Positions 10,396-23,726 of a DNA stretch of 64,000 nt are shown here, one piece after another. This DNA comes from Peromyscus leucopus. Taxonomy: Eukaryota > Chordata > Mammalia > Rodentia > Cricetidae. The position numbers and the translations under genes are program-made. Under the pieces are notes generated by a model, which was not told where the DNA came from, did no database searches, and worked only from the letters and a program-made list of their open reading frames with translations. How positions within the stretch are numbered: position 1 is the first letter of the stretch; every line of letters starts with the position of its first letter. The stretch is from positions 34,684,030 to 34,748,029 of the forward strand of contig NC_051071.1 in the NCBI RefSeq assembly GCF_004664715.2, in the 5' to 3' direction.

Positions 10396-11161
10396 CTCAA
10401 AAATTTTTAGGAAAAGGCCTGCAGTTCATATATTAGGCTTTGTAAGGAATATGGTATCTACTATAATTATACAATATGCCAGCACAGAACAAAAACAGTC
10501 ACTAATTATATGTGAAAGATTGTGTTCCAATAGGACTTTACTGTTTGGAAAAACCAGGTAGCTATTGGGATTTGGCTCGTCAGTCTAATTTCTAACTTCT
10601 GTTTTAAATCCCCAGTCTTATAACAAACATTCCTCCCCTGAAGAGAAAAGATCCAGATAAGGGCAGAGCTCAGAGCTGAAAAGTCAGCTTTGTAAAGGGT
10701 GTGATAAACACACCTCAATTGTTTTCAGATGTTAGGGCAAAAGGCTATTTTATATAAAATTGTATGACTGTGTCAGTCAAGTGACTGTATCAGTCCTCCA
10801 AAAAGTCATTTTAAAGCACATTCTCATCAAGCATTCTAGTCATCACATCTGAGCTAACCACTGAAGGCTGTGTCAGAGTATTCCCTGACACACATAAACT
10901 GCTACAGTCTCCAGCTGAGAGCCTGGTTCCCTCTCCTCTCTTCTCCTCCCCTCCCCTCCCCTTTCCTCTCCTCTCCTCTCCTCTTCTCTTCTCTCCTCAG
11001 TTTTACTGCCATGCTGAAACTCTCATACGTAACCCAGACCATCATATTGTTGGAACAACTACAACATTGTAGTGCTGGGCAGATAACACCTACTTTTAAG
11101 ATTATGTTCTTTTTTTCTACTGAAGATATTAGAATGATATGTTTCTATGTTTATTAATTGG

Positions 11162-11162
<1 letters not shown>
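10396..11162. other. single-copy DNA with a 72 nt pyrimidine tract
   Basis: From 10927 to 10998 every base is C or T (CCTCT/CTCTT-type repeat), followed by AG, so it resembles an overlong splice acceptor. The context gives no exon, and it is better read as simple repeat. The rest is unrecognised. Confidence 0.6.
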
Positions 11163-11195
<33 letters not shown>

Positions 11196-11388
11196 GCACA
11201 TGTGTGCATGCATGGGGGGGGGGCTCCTGTGTGCATGTGCACACATCCCACAGTACCTATGTAAAGGTCAGAGGACAGCTTATGGGAGTCAGTTCTCTCC
11301 TTCTATCATGTGGCTTCAGGGGATCAAATTTATGTCAGTAGACTTAGAGGTAAGCGTTCTTACCTACTGAGCCTCCTCACTGTCCCTC
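11163..11388 (-). repeat. B3/B2-type SINE with (GT)n
   Basis: (GT)n at 11163-11196 and G10 at 11214-11223, followed by 'gtaaaggtcagaggacagct' and 'cttacctactgagcctcctc', the reverse complement of a B2/B3 head. CA/GT microsatellites are typical of B3 tails. Confidence 0.75.
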
Positions 11389-12390
<1,002 letters not shown>

Positions 12391-14039
12391 AACTTCATGC
12401 TCTACATAGAAAGCATATTTAGAAAATGATGACGTTAGCGTGATCCATGGGTGAAAATTTTGGCCCTTTCTTATCAAAACATCACTCATTTAATAATTAT
12501 GTAGACCAAACTAAAAGGGTAGGGGACTTTAACCTGTTTAGTGAGAGGAGAGTTTCTTCAATTTTGAAGAAAACAAAACAAAACAAAAACAAACAAAACG
12601 TTAGGAGCCCATTGGTACTGTGGCCATGTGTCAGAATTATTACCTATAGCAAAGTTGGTGGGAGTCTAAAGTATTAATTTAGGTCAGAAATTTCCAAACT
12701 CAATGATAAAGCAAAGATGAAGAAAGTCAAGCTGGAGGACTGATTTTCTCTGTTTGTCTCCCATTCCAAGCCTGGACTCAATCATGGAGCAGACACCAAG
12801 ATGAAAGCAGAAACCTGAAGAAGCATGTGCAGAGCTCTGCTTCCTCTCACGCTTCCTCAGTTTGCCATGAGGATATGACAGGGTTGACCTGTGAGACAGC
12901 GTGACACAGGGAATAGAGCTGAGTTTTCCAAGTTCTCTTAGCTGAGTTTACAAATGGGAGAGACATTTCATTTGAGAACTTCTTCTCCGGCCTGCAGTTG
13001 GTTGCAAATATGTGAGTGAACCCCATCAGCAGCTGAACTCTCCAATTGACTCATGGACTCATGAGACTTTAAAAATTTTTGCTATATGCTAGTTACTGAA
13101 AGTATTTACATAATAATAAAATTATTTAAAATATTTAATATAATAAATGTAGGTATCACATTGCCATGTATTGATATATTAACAACTTGCAGATCAGAAC
13201 TCTCTCCTTTTCAATATCAAGAATTAAAATTAATTTGGCCAATTCTCTTGATCCTTTTCTCTTCCCTAACAAAAGCACAAGTTTTACTCATATCTCAGAA
13301 GGAAGTTAAAGTTATTGAAAAAGGATAATTTTTACTTATGCCAGTTAACATAAACTATTATTATTAGTAGTATTAGTATTATTTTAATTAAGGTATTCTG
13401 GAAATAGTCTCAGAGACCACCTGGTAATCATCAGTTGGAGAGCAAGGTGGTCTGTGGGCTGTGGTATTAATGCTTATTTATTGTGTGAGAGCATCTCTGG
13501 TTTAGTTTCTGGCATTATTAAATTATTTGTTTATAATATTTAATAAATGTAGGCATTGTCTAGCCTGCAGCCAGCCAGAGGCAGTCCCAGCCTTTCCATT
13601 TTCTAGGGTGTGGTTTTCATTTGGGCCTGTCCCAAGTGGCAATGAGGGCGGTTGGTGGTTCCTGGGTCCCATCTATTTCACAAAGTGGTCTGCAGTCTAC
13701 AGGAGTCTGAGAGCACTTTTCCCCATGAGGACCTGGGCTGCTGAGCTGAGAGCCTTTGCACAGCTATGATTGCCTCATAATGGGCTGAATTTTCTGTCCA
13801 TCAGACAAACACAAATAGTGCTTGTGGTAAGTGAGAAAGGCCAGGAGGAGGTAACTTCTGCAACAAGAGTAAACCAGCAGTGAGTGTGAATGCCAAATAC
13901 TCTCTTGTTGAAGAAAGAAACCAGAGCAGTGGAAGGAAGGAGGCTGGAGTTGCTGTTGAATGCTGAATGTGAAATTCCCTAGTTAAACCTGAATTCATTC
14001 TTACAAGGTTCTCATGCTTATTTAGTTCAGCATGAATAT
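12391..14039. other. single-copy DNA, nothing recognised
   Basis: About 1.6 kb including (AAAAC)-type purine stretches near 12568-12600 and AT-rich sequence near 13100-13150 and 13360-13390. The motif 'tatttaataaatgtaggcat' near 13537 echoes 13130-13155, a small diverged local duplication. No gene seen. Confidence 0.45.
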
Positions 14040-14055
14040 GTGAACATCAATTCTT

Positions 14056-14225
14056 TTTTTTGTTTTTTTTTTTTTTTGGTTTTTCGAGACAGGGTTTCTC
14101 TGTGTAGCTTTGCGCCTTTCCTGGAGCTCACTTGGTAGCCCAGGCTGGCCTCGAACTCACAGAGATCCGCCTGGCTCTGCCTCCCAAGTGCTGGGATTAA
14201 AGGTGTGCGCCACCAACGCCCGGCA
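14056..14225 (-). repeat. young B1 SINE
   Basis: Complete reverse B1 with the A-tail seen as T-rich sequence on the left, then 'cgagacagggtttctctgtg' through to 'cgccaccaacgcccggc'. Flanked by a perfect 16 bp TSD, 'gtgaacatcaattctt' (14040-14055 and 14226-14241). Little divergence from the other young B1s here. Confidence 0.97.
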
Positions 14226-14346
14226 GTGAACATCAATTCTTTACGACTGAATTCAGTAGATACTTCTGTGACTACTTTCAATAGTCGAGAGATAGGCTTG
14301 AACTCAGAGATGAGTGTGAGATAACCTTTGCCTTTAAGAAAACTTC

Positions 14347-14572
14347 AGCTAGATGCTGAGAAGACGAGTCAGCAGGTGAGACTGCTTACTGCTCCTGAAG
14401 TGATGCGAGTTAAGTTCCCATCACCCACATTGGGCAGCTCACAACTGTGTGTAAGTCTAACTCCAGCGGACCTGACGTGCTCTTCTGTACTCTGCAGGCA
14501 CTTGTGCTCACACAAGCACAGACACACAGACACACACACACACCTACCCATAACTAAAAGTAAATAAATTTC
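14347..14572 (+). repeat. B2 SINE
   Basis: 'gacgagtcagcaggtgagac', 'gcttactgctcctgaag' and 'tgctcttctgtactctgcag' follow the B2 order. It ends with short CA repeats and an A-rich tail containing 'taaataaa'. Diverged from the B2 head in several places. Confidence 0.8.
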
Positions 14573-15116
14573 ATATGGAAATAATCACATGTAAAGTCAG
14601 TGCAGAGACTTATAACTGCTCGGTGTTCTGAGAACAAGTGATGGCTGAGGGTTCAGCCCTAAATGTGACATCTGTACCACACCTCTAAAGCTCAGGGAAG
14701 AATCTATGAAGAGGAAGTGGAAAAATGTAAGAGCTTGAGTATAGGAAGGATGCTATGAAGTGCTGTCCTCTGGACATGAAATGATTGTTGTACCCATGAA
14801 CTCAGTACCAGTGGCTACCTGCATAAGACCTGTACAATATTTTGCCCATCCGTGTTAATGTTCTATCATGGATGGAGGTGAGTAGTCATCATAATGTCCC
14901 ATCCCTCCCAGAGAAGCTAGAATGAGTTAAAAAGTTACGAGAAAGAAGTCATATTCCTGAATGGTGTGGTGGCTGTAAATTGCTTGAAGTCAAGCAAATA
15001 ACCCATATTCATACTCACATAAAATAATGACATGAAGGCAGGATGAGGCTCAGGAAAAAGAAGGGATTTGGTGGCAGGAGGAGGAAATAAGAGAGCATAG
15101 CAGAGGGGATTAAAGA

Positions 15117-15169
<53 letters not shown>

Positions 15170-15829
15170 AAACTATAAAAGAATAAAACATTTCCTATAA
15201 AACACACACACACAAAAATAAAAATAAAAACTTAGACTTAGACTTGAGGTATGCCACTGAGTTTTCTTCATCTGTAACGAGACAATCTTGTGTATCTTAG
15301 AACTTATTTAGTTGCAGTTAGTTTGCTTAAAGCGTTCAATTAGTTTTATTTTTAGTGAGATGATATGGCAGCCTTAAGAAAACTATAGATCTATAAGAGA
15401 GACAGACCTAAACAAATAATCACAAATCAATGATTGCTAATAATTTTGAAAACATCCATGTCCAATCCATATATCGAATCACTATATTCAGGGCATGTGG
15501 GATGTAGGATAATGGAGGAGAAGAGAGTACAAAGTATAGGCCGCCCAAAGGACCTATCTTAGGCTGTTTTCTTTTTAAATAGAAAGCTGCTTGAAACTCT
15601 GTAAGGCACATACACAGTGTGTGCATATATGCACACAGCTCATGTGTTGGGTTGGCAGAAATGGAATGTTTCTGGGTAAGAGGATGAGATAATAAAGACT
15701 CTGGTGGAAGGGGAGATTGAACTGTAGCACATATAAGAAGAACAGTGCAGCAGGAGGAGAGTAAAAAGGCTGAAGAGACAGAATATGTGTGCAAGTCACA
15801 ATTAAAATGTGGTTTTTGTTCTGAGACTA
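14573..15829. other. single-copy DNA containing (TG)24
   Basis: The pure (TG)n at 15121-15168 is the only repeat. A small (CA)n lies at 15203-15214. Overlapping minus-strand open frames (15420-15794, 15575-15799) have no recognisable domain. Confidence 0.5.
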
Positions 15830-16035
15830 TTTTGAAATGTTACAGCATTTGAATTGGGTTGGTACAGCTGGAGGCCAATGTGCTACTGGGTGGGGAGTGG
15901 TTTAGAAGAAGACAAAGAGAGAAATGTAGAAACCAGGAGTAAGTCAGTTGTGATCTTCCAGGAGAGAGGTGGTATTGGACCCCTAAATATTGTGAAGCGA
16001 GATGTGGAGCAGGACAGTCTAGAAACAATTGTGGC
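15830..16035 (-). repeat. L2-like LINE relic
   Basis: 'gagtggtttagaagaagaca' through 'cttccaggagagaggtggta' resembles the reverse L2 3' region that carries 'ccaggcgagagatgatggtg'. This also explains part of the 136-codon open frame 15854-16264, which has no recognisable domain. Confidence 0.45.
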
Positions 16036-17506
16036 AGCCACTAACATTGAGACCATTCATCACTTCCACACTGTCAACGTCATCCTTTCTTCTTTATCTT
16101 ATGTAGCTCTCTATTTTGCCCAGACTGTCCATTCTGACCATCTAATCAAATGCTTCTTGAACCATTTTCTTTCCTTTGTTTCTGGGAAGCTGCCATTTCT
16201 TAGATTTCCCCCTAATGCACTGAATAGGCCACACCTTAGTTTTTCTTGCTGCTTCAAGACTTAGAGATTATTCTCTCTCCCTTAAGTCATTACCTTCCAA
16301 ATGGTCATTTCTAGCCTGGCTTCCCCCCTGACTTGCATATCCAGTTGATATATGCACTTAGATATCTAACAGTCTTGCAAAAAGAAAACTAATTCTACTC
16401 TGTGTCTTCCATGTGGTACAACTCCATTCTGGTTCCTTAGGGCAAGTGCTTGAAACCATCCTACTCCATTCTTACTGAAATGTGTGTCTGGTCTTTTAGC
16501 ACATCCTGGAAGCTTACTGTAGGTGGGTTGCCTTAATGAGCACAGCAAAGGGTATTTCTATATCCACTTCCAAGTGGCTTTTCAGCCTTTTGTTTGCCTA
16601 TTAAAATGTAGAGCCTATTTCTCCGTTTTGAATAGATGTTTATTTTGTGACTTACTTTGACAAAAGAATGAAAAGCTGACTAGATGGGGGGCAGTGTTCA
16701 GGCAATCATATAAAAATAGAACTCTAACCTCTAGCCAGTAGCAGTTAGTCACAGAGTCAAATGATAATTGCTGCCGCGATTAGCTCTCAAATGGTCAAGG
16801 TTTGACTAATAACTAACAGTTTTTATTTTTTCCTAGCTTTTCCCAAATTTTTTCCAGCTCTTCTTACTTCCAAATTAGAACCAAATAAAGAAAACTAACT
16901 ACTTGGCCCTAAGCAATCATCAGGGTTCATGGCTTCTAGGTGGCCCTCTTAGTGTCCTAGGCGGGCAGCTTCCAATCATGGGAGGGCACGCGGACGTTTC
17001 TCATTTTCCTACCATAAACGTTTCCACTCCTGTGTCTTCCTTTGAATCTTTGCCAACCAGAACTAGTTATGACTGACTTCTGTATCATGTCAAACTGGAA
17101 GTGAATATCTGTTTTTCCTTGTTTTGGTGATCCCCATTTATTTCCCTTAGTCTGTGGTAGAAGTGAGGCACCCGTTCTGTTTGTCTCAACAGTTCTTTTA
17201 CAATTAGCAGTTTCAACTGTCTTGTTCTGTTTTTCTGCAGGATGAGTCTACATTAGCCTCCTGGAGGTTCCAGGGCCTGATTGAGTTCTAAAGATGGTCT
17301 GGACCAGAACTTAGGGGTTAATTTTGAAATACATTGCCATGGAGGTCCCTGAAAATAAGAAGCTAAAACAAGGAGTCAGAGAAACTTGGGAAGGGACTTG
17401 GGAAATGCTTGATTGAAAGGGGGACAAGGCAAAGGGCTTAGTCTACTAGCCAATTCTACTTATGTATATGTAAGTTATGTAAGTATACTGAAGACAGTGT
17501 TTAGTC
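16036..17506. other. single-copy DNA, nothing recognised
   Basis: No gene or clear repeat. A few CpGs cluster at 16960-17000 ('gcgggcag', 'cacgcggacg') but too few to suggest an island. Confidence 0.5.
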
Positions 17507-17775
17507 CATTTTCTGTTGCTACAAAGAAAAGAGGTTTATTCATCTCACAGTTTTGAACATTGAGAGTCTAATACTGGCCAGTCCCATGTTTGTACAGTGG
17601 GAAAGATCTTTTGGTTGTCTCATGTTATGGCAGAAGTCAAGTAGAAGAGAATATAGGGAGGCAAACAAGGAGATAAGAGAGGCAGAAGAACAAGGCTTCA
17701 TCTTTTACCACATCTTGAAAATGAGGAAACATCTATTAGAACAACATTAATCTGTTTATGGGGATGGTCATATCC
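17507..17775 (-). repeat. MaLR-type LTR relic
   Basis: Starts 'ttagtccattttctgttgct', the reverse of a MaLR LTR 3' end, followed by 'agaggtttattcatctcaca' and later 'atggggatggtcatatcctc'. Open frame 17553-17750 lies within it and is not a gene. Confidence 0.6.
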
Positions 17776-19836
17776 TCATCGTTCTATGCTTGGCTCTGTC
17801 TCTTACAAGTCTCTTGATATTTTGAACCAAGATTTAGGCATATGAACCTTTTGGAGGACAGGGAAATCCTTTTTAAACCATAGCAACTGCCAACATACAT
17901 TGCTATTTGCTGTCTGTGAGAGGTTATTTGAAGTAGGTAAGCACAGATCTTGGTAACCAATTGGGTAGAAGCTACTATATATTTCCAGGCCAATCAACTT
18001 TTGACTAGCTTATCCTGAAGTTTGAGGATACAAGCCATCAGAGAAGTACATGAACAAAATCATTCTATTCACTAAGGCATTTTAAAATGTGGCTAAAATT
18101 TAAAATCCTGGTATCTTTTTACAGAATATGAATGAAGATTTTTCCTGTTAATGCTTAACAGGTTTTTAAAAGAGAAGCAAGTATACATATAGCTGAAGAA
18201 TCTACTGGATGTAATGAACATAGCAAGGTTGCTAGGTTGAGCTTTCTGTTGTAGAGAGGTTGTGTGAATGAACTGTCAGAAGCACTCAAGAAAGTTTTGT
18301 AGCTTCTGGTGGCAAAAGGTCACCAAATTTATCAAGTATACTGCCATGTCTTATGACCAAAAACATCAAACCAAGGAGATGTATATAAACTGAATGTAAA
18401 CTCTGCAGCTCAGGTTTCCATCTATCAGCACTTTTTTCTTCCCCAACTCTTTGTACAAATGGTACTCTACTTTTTTTTCTATGACATTTATTCCTCTTTG
18501 CAAGTTGCATTAGACACAGATCGCCTGCATATGTACTGACTTAGGGATCTGGGTCTTTTTATATCCCCAGGAATCTGACCTTGAAGTATAGCACAATGTG
18601 CTGCAGCCTCTGAGCAAGGGAGCTATCTATTCCCAGAGTTCAGTACCTAGTATCCATAGAGTTGTCTGCAGTTAATGGTTACAATACAGGGTCTGAGTGA
18701 TGACTTTTCACCACTGGCTCTGACTCCACCTTGAACACTGTTTCTGTAGCATGAGCTCCCAACAAGTTGGAGATCATCTAAACAACAGATGGGGAGTCTT
18801 AGAACTTTGCTTTTCATCTTCTTTCTAGATGTAGAGTTAGAAAGTGATAATTACCATGTAATGAATTTGTGTTTTATTATTAAACAACTATCCCAAGGAT
18901 TCTGTGGGTTTGCATTCGAATTTAGTACAGGTAAAATCATTTCAGGAATTCCAGATTCAAATTGTAGCTAGGTTAATGGACCCAGTTAATTACTTGTGGC
19001 TGATCTTTTTAGCACATATAGATGTGGTCTCCAAAGTCTCCCCACTTCTCACATTGGATACCTTCCACTACTCTAGAATTTTGTATAGATTAGAAATTTC
19101 CTCTACGGAATGATTATGGTTTGGCCAAATGATTTCAAGATATCTATTTAACAAATATTAATCGCCTCTTCCTATTGTCAACTGCCCTTGGAGATTCAGG
19201 TAGAGCAGTGAGCAATCTGTTATGGTTCCTGGAATCCCACAAAAGTGAAAAATTGCTCTCAGATCCTATCATGATTAAGTAATGAGTTAAATCTGAAGCC
19301 AAGTCTAGTAAGTCTGATAAAGGTGTTCTCACTCCCTGATATTTATTTTCTGCTGAAGACAGAAAGATGCACATTATATATTCCTAGCTTTGTTTTGGAA
19401 GGACACACAAGTAGAAGTAATAATCAGGTCTTCTGTGGTTCTGGAAATTTAGCCTCATGAGGACTCCAATCTATTCATTAAAAGAACATTTATTTACTGA
19501 CATAATAATTCCTGGAAAACTACAAACCACAGCATGACATTTCATGTTTTTATTCACATCTTCATAAAGGCCCTGAGGCAATATTGAACTTTGTCCCCAC
19601 CCCCCACCCCCTGAGTTGAAGCCACTTTTTCTGTACTTTGCTTCCAGAGAGTTTTCTGTCATGATAACTAAGAACATTTATAATTATGAAAGACTTGTCT
19701 GATTCCCTATTGGAGGGTTGTACTTGAACGTACCTTAAATGAGACATCATCTACTAAGTGCCTAGTATACTTCCTGAAGCCATTGTAGGTATTCAGTAAG
19801 CATTAGTTCCTTCCATCTAGTACACAAGGGACTGCT
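17776..19836. other. mostly single-copy DNA with small L2 relics
   Basis: Around 19141-19245 'atttaacaaatattaatcgc' and 'gattcaggtagagcagtgag' look like a reverse L2 3' end. 19745-19810 ('ctaagtgcctagtatacttc') is similar. The rest is unrecognised, and several 60-75 codon frames have no motif. Confidence 0.45.
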
Positions 19837-20324
19837 TGTGGTGATATTATGTTCCCCCAAATATATTGTGCACACTAATGAATTTATCTGGGGTCAGAGA
19901 ACAGAACAGCCCTAGACAGACATAGAGGCTAGAAAATGGTGGCACTCACACCTTTAATCCTAGCCTTCTGGAGGCAGAGATCCATCCAGATCTCTGTGAG
20001 TTTAAAGCCACACTGGAAACAGCCAGGCATGGTGGTGACTCATGCCTTTAATCCCAAGTGATGGCAGAAAGCAGAAAGGTATATAAGGCGTGAAAACCAG
20101 TAACTACTGGTTAAGCTTTTAGCCTTTTGAGCAGCATAGTTTAGCTGAGATTCATTCTGGATGAGGACTCAGAGGCTTCCAGTATGAGGAAACAGGATCA
20201 GTTGAGGAACTGGCGAGGTGAGGAAGCTGTGGCTTGTTCTGCTTCTCTGATCTTCGAGCATTCACCCCAATACCCGGCTCTGGATTTATTTTTATTAATA
20301 GAACCCTCTAGGACTCATGCTACA
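19837..20324 (+). mobile_element. solo LTR of a ~490 bp family with embedded B1-like modules
   Basis: Begins 'tgtggtgatattatgttccc' and ends 'ggactcatgctaca' (TGT...ACA). It is the plus-strand counterpart of the minus-strand copies at 28779-29278 and 47003-47495. Inside are two B1-like heads: 'cacacctttaatcctagc' followed by 'ggaggcagagatccat', and 'gccaggcatggtggtgactc' followed by 'atgcctttaatccc'. A TATA-box-like 'gtatataaggcgtg' lies at about 20080-20093, which sets the sense direction. The flanking hexamers 'actgct' and 'gttgct' agree at four of six positions, so this insertion is older than the other two. There is no internal retroviral region. Confidence 0.75.
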
Positions 20325-20473
20325 GTTGCTAGTCAGCTGGCCACAATTGGATGCTTAGCAACAGGGGCACTGAACTGGTGTGAAGCCTAATCCAGAGGGA
20401 TTCCCTAAAGTTAGAAGAAATTTCATTTCTGGATACTCATCTTCTGGGTATTCACTTCAGTAGTTCCACTTTT

Positions 20474-20641
20474 TTTTTTTTTTTTTTTTTTTTTTTTCTG
20501 AGACAGGGTTTCTCTGTGTAGCTTTGTGCCTTTTCCTGGAACTCACTTGGTAGTCCAGGCTGGCCTTGAACTCACAGAGATCCGCCTGGCTCTGCCTCCC
20601 GAGTGCTGGGATTAAAGGCATGCGCCACCACTGCCCGGCAG
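20474..20641 (-). repeat. young B1 SINE
   Basis: Reverse B1 with a T-rich tail copy on the left, 'gagacagggtttctctgtgt' and the end 'gcgccaccactgcccggca'. Perfect 14 bp TSD 'gtagttccactttt' at 20460-20473 and 20642-20655. Confidence 0.97.
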
Positions 20642-20704
20642 GTAGTTCCACTTTTTAGAGGTAAAAGCTAAGGTAGTCTTTAAGCCCACAGTGATCACTG
20701 CTAT

Positions 20705-20727
20705 GTTTTTTTTTTTTTTTTTTTTTT
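20705..20727. repeat. poly(T) run
   Basis: A T run of about 23 bases with no recognisable SINE or L1 body attached. It leads into 'aatttatttttgtctcacag'. Confidence 0.9.
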
Positions 20728-20747
20728 AATTTATTTTTGTCTCACAG

Positions 20748-20840
20748 ACAGGAACAAAGAGGAAGTGTGACAAGAGGCGGGAAAAGGCCGAGGCAAAGGG
20801 ATTATGTCAATGGAAGCCAGGAGGATCTTGGCGCTTTTAG
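20748..20840 (+). other. possible exon-like segment after an acceptor-like site (weak)
   Basis: A long T-rich tract ends in 'tttttgtctcacag' (AG at 20746-20747), a strong-looking splice acceptor. A following open frame is rich in Lys/Arg/Glu (contains KRKCDKRREKAEAKG) and stops at 20838-20840. The protein resembles nothing I recognise, and a T-run from a retro-insertion could create the acceptor by chance. Confidence 0.15.
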
Positions 20841-21899
20841 CCTCATTCATAAAGATGGCTTAAACTGGAAGAAAAGGACATTTCTTGAGAAATGGCTCCA
20901 TGTATTTCATGGTTCCAGCAGAAGAGAACTAGACTGAGAAGCTTGTTTTTCTGTTAATGACCCAAGATTTCCTTGAGACAATATGGAGAGATGTTCTTTA
21001 AAATCACTTCCTTTTGTCTTTAGACCACTCTGGTAAAGGAAGGTAGTGAACAGCCCACTACCGATGAGAAAATGGAGGCTGAGAAAGATGAGTTAACCTA
21101 CCTGTCATTGTCTGCTTACCTGGTAATGGACTGCCCCCCCCCCCATTTCTTTACTGGTACAGTTAAATTTGGAGAGTTAAGCAATGGGTTCATGAGACTA
21201 AACATGAAACCCGTTTTGATACGGAAAAATTCACTGCTTTTGCTACATTGCAGAGGACAAACCATGAAGACTTCCTCAGCTTGTGGCCACAGGATAGAAG
21301 TCTGATTGGATGAGACAGCCGAGTCCTTGTTCATCTGACTTGCTCTGTGATCCTCCTTTTCCCCTTGGGTCCAGAGAAGGCTTCTTCTCCAGTTTGTGGT
21401 TGCATGGTCTCAGGCTTGTTGCTTCCCTGTACTTGTCATGGCAGCTGTAGCTAAAAGCTCACCTCTACATCCATAGACTCCCCTTAACTTTCTGACCTCC
21501 CTCTGCTTTTAAGCATGGATCACCTGCTGTCCAGACAGTTTGTTTATAGAAGGAAGACATCCTTGCATTGTTTGTGCCTTGAACTGCTGGACATGTTCCA
21601 TCTTCTCTCACTTCTCATCAGTCATCCTGACTCGTGTCAGAGGCAGGGTCAATTAACTTCCTACAGAGATGTTAACTTGGCAGACACAAATTGATTGATT
21701 TGTTTGAATCTGACTTCTTTCTTTCTCTCTCTCTCTCTTTAAAATGAAGATTCTAGGTAAGAGGGATAGCCAAGCCAGGAGACTTGAGTGTTTGGAAAGA
21801 TTGATTGCTTTTTATTTCAGAAGGAACACAAAGTAAATAGCAGATGTGGGCAGATGGCAGTTTTATTTCATAGATTGGTGTCATCCAAAGTGTGAATGG
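20841..21899. other. single-copy DNA, nothing recognised
   Basis: Includes a C11 run at 21134-21144 and a short (CT)n near 21718-21738. Overlapping opposite-strand frames at 21072-21334 carry no motif. Confidence 0.5.
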
Positions 21900-23420
21900 A
21901 TTGCTTCATCCTTATAGTAGTTCTGCTTTACAACACCAACCTCTTCCTCCCCTGTCCTTGACCTTATCTTTAAGGCAGTGCCTATCCTGTCTTGATTGGT
22001 TACTATTCTCTTTGATGTTTATCTTATGTTTCTACCTTGAAACTAATTGTCTTCCTTACCAACCATTCTTTTTTTTTTCAGGACCATTATCTAATTTAAA
22101 TGCTTACTATATCAGATTGGCTCTGTTGACATATCCTCTGTCTTCTGCTTCCTCCTTCTCCAGTTAGCCTCCTATTTTAAGCCTCCATGGTTTTCCTTCA
22201 GTAGTCACTACCTTTCCCTCCTGACTGGTTCTCTAATCTTACCTTCTCCAACTAGTCTTTGTTGGGGTTAAACTTAATTATGCCACTTCCCTACTTCCAA
22301 TCTTCAGTGAATCTTCTAAGTTCTAATATATATTCATTAAAAAAACCCCTCTCTATTTATAAGCTCTCTGCTCCTCGTTAATCTTTCCTTCAGCCATTCC
22401 CTCATTGGAGAAATGCACAAGGCTATAATATTTTGTATAATATGAAGTAGAGTAGTTTGTAAAATGTTGTCATTGCAAATGCTACCTTTGTCTGAAAGAA
22501 TATATTTAGCCTTTTGATCTATGAGAACCTATTATCCATCCTCCAACATCCAGTTCAGAAAGCATACCATAAGACTAATATATTTACTTTTTTTTTTTTA
22601 CTTTAATGTAGTAACTTTTCTACTGCTGTGACAAAACACCATGACCAAGGCAACTCATAGAAGGAAGATTTTATTTTGAACTTAGTGTTCTAGAAGAATA
22701 AGAGCTTATCACCATCACAGCAGGGAGCATGGTGTGACATGCAGGTAGGCAGACAGGGTGCAACACACTCAGGATGGTACAGTCTTTTGAAATTGCCAAG
22801 TCTGCCCCAAGTGACACACTTCTTCCAGCATGGCCACCCTGCCTAAGTCTCAACCAATAGACACCAACTATGGATTCGCAAAACTTACAGGGGGTGTCTC
22901 TTTCAAATCATCACAATAATCTCCCTCTATTCCTGGATTGAACCGACTAGTACTATTGACTTAATACTTTACTTATTCAAGCGGTTGTTTTGCTGTTAGA
23001 TTTAAGTTATTTAGAAAGTGGAACTGTGTCAGCCAAGACTTCCTACTATGATTTCTCTTAAGTCTTTGGTCCTTTACTTGTGCCTTTTCTACTTCTGACT
23101 ACTCCATATTGTACCTCAAAAGCCATACGAACTTCTTAACTCACCGCTCAAGCATCATTGCCTTCTGGAAGTTGTTTTTCCCTCTCCAGTCAAAATTAAT
23201 CATCTGTTACCTGAGAAATTTCACAACTAGACATAAATATTTACATAGTTCTTCTTGTATTAAAGTTAATAGAATGTTTTCCTAAATTAGTATTTGAAAA
23301 TTTATTAGTGATCAAGTAAATCCCTCCCTCCATTAATTGTGGTTTCATTTGTACCCTCACAGCATTTCTTATTTATGTTAGAGTGCAACAGTTGTTTATA
23401 TAGTTGCAGAATTTTAAACT
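21900..23420 (+). repeat. ancient L2-like LINE, interrupted by a MaLR LTR
   Basis: Plus-strand L2-like 3' region in pieces. Around 22260-22420 'atgccacttccctacttcca' and 'cagtgaatcttctaagttct' follow the L2 order. After the interruption 'ccgctcaagcatcattgcct' and 'tctggaagttgtttttccct' (23140-23190) continue it. Strongly decayed, and the left limit is uncertain. Confidence 0.5.
22612..22918 (-). repeat. MaLR-type LTR
   Basis: 'aacttttctactgctgtgac', 'aaacaccatgaccaaggcaa' and 'gaaggaagattttattttg' (reverse of an AATAAA-bearing LTR end), then 'cttcttccagcatggccacc'. This is a common rodent dispersed repeat. It interrupts the surrounding L2-like sequence. Confidence 0.7.
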
Positions 23421-23557
23421 TTTTGATGGAGGGCTTATGCTTTATTAATTTTTTATTTCCTCTTGCTTAGCAGAAAACTTAGCTTATATATTTGTGCTTA
23501 AAAATTGCATGTTAAATTGAACTGAAATAACATAGAGTATAAAGTTTTTGAGAATTA

Positions 23558-23715
23558 GCCGGGCGGTGGTACACGCCTTTAATCCTAGTACTGAGAAGGC
23601 AGAGGCAGGTGGATCTTTGTGAGTTGAGGTCAGCCTGGTCTACAGAGCGAGATCCAGGCAAGGCGTAAAGCTACACAGAGAAACCCTGTCTCAAACAACC
23701 AAAAAAAAAAAAAAA
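23558..23715 (+). repeat. B1 SINE
   Basis: From 'gccgggcggtggtacacgcc' to the A-tail ending at 23715. The flanks 'aaagtttttgagaat' and 'aaagttttgagaat' form a TSD that differs by one T. Confidence 0.95.
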
Positions 23716-23726
23716 GTTTTGAGAAT

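Noticed and set aside
10927..11000. 72 nt polypyrimidine tract ending in AG, resembling a splice acceptor
   Set aside because: Better explained as a CCTCT-type simple repeat. The following sequence has no exon features.
15854..16264. 136-codon plus-strand open frame
   Set aside because: Starts inside an L2-like relic, has no recognisable domain and no splice or promoter context.
16960..17010. Small cluster of CpGs as a possible CpG island
   Set aside because: Too few CpGs over too short a stretch, much weaker than 30280-30471.
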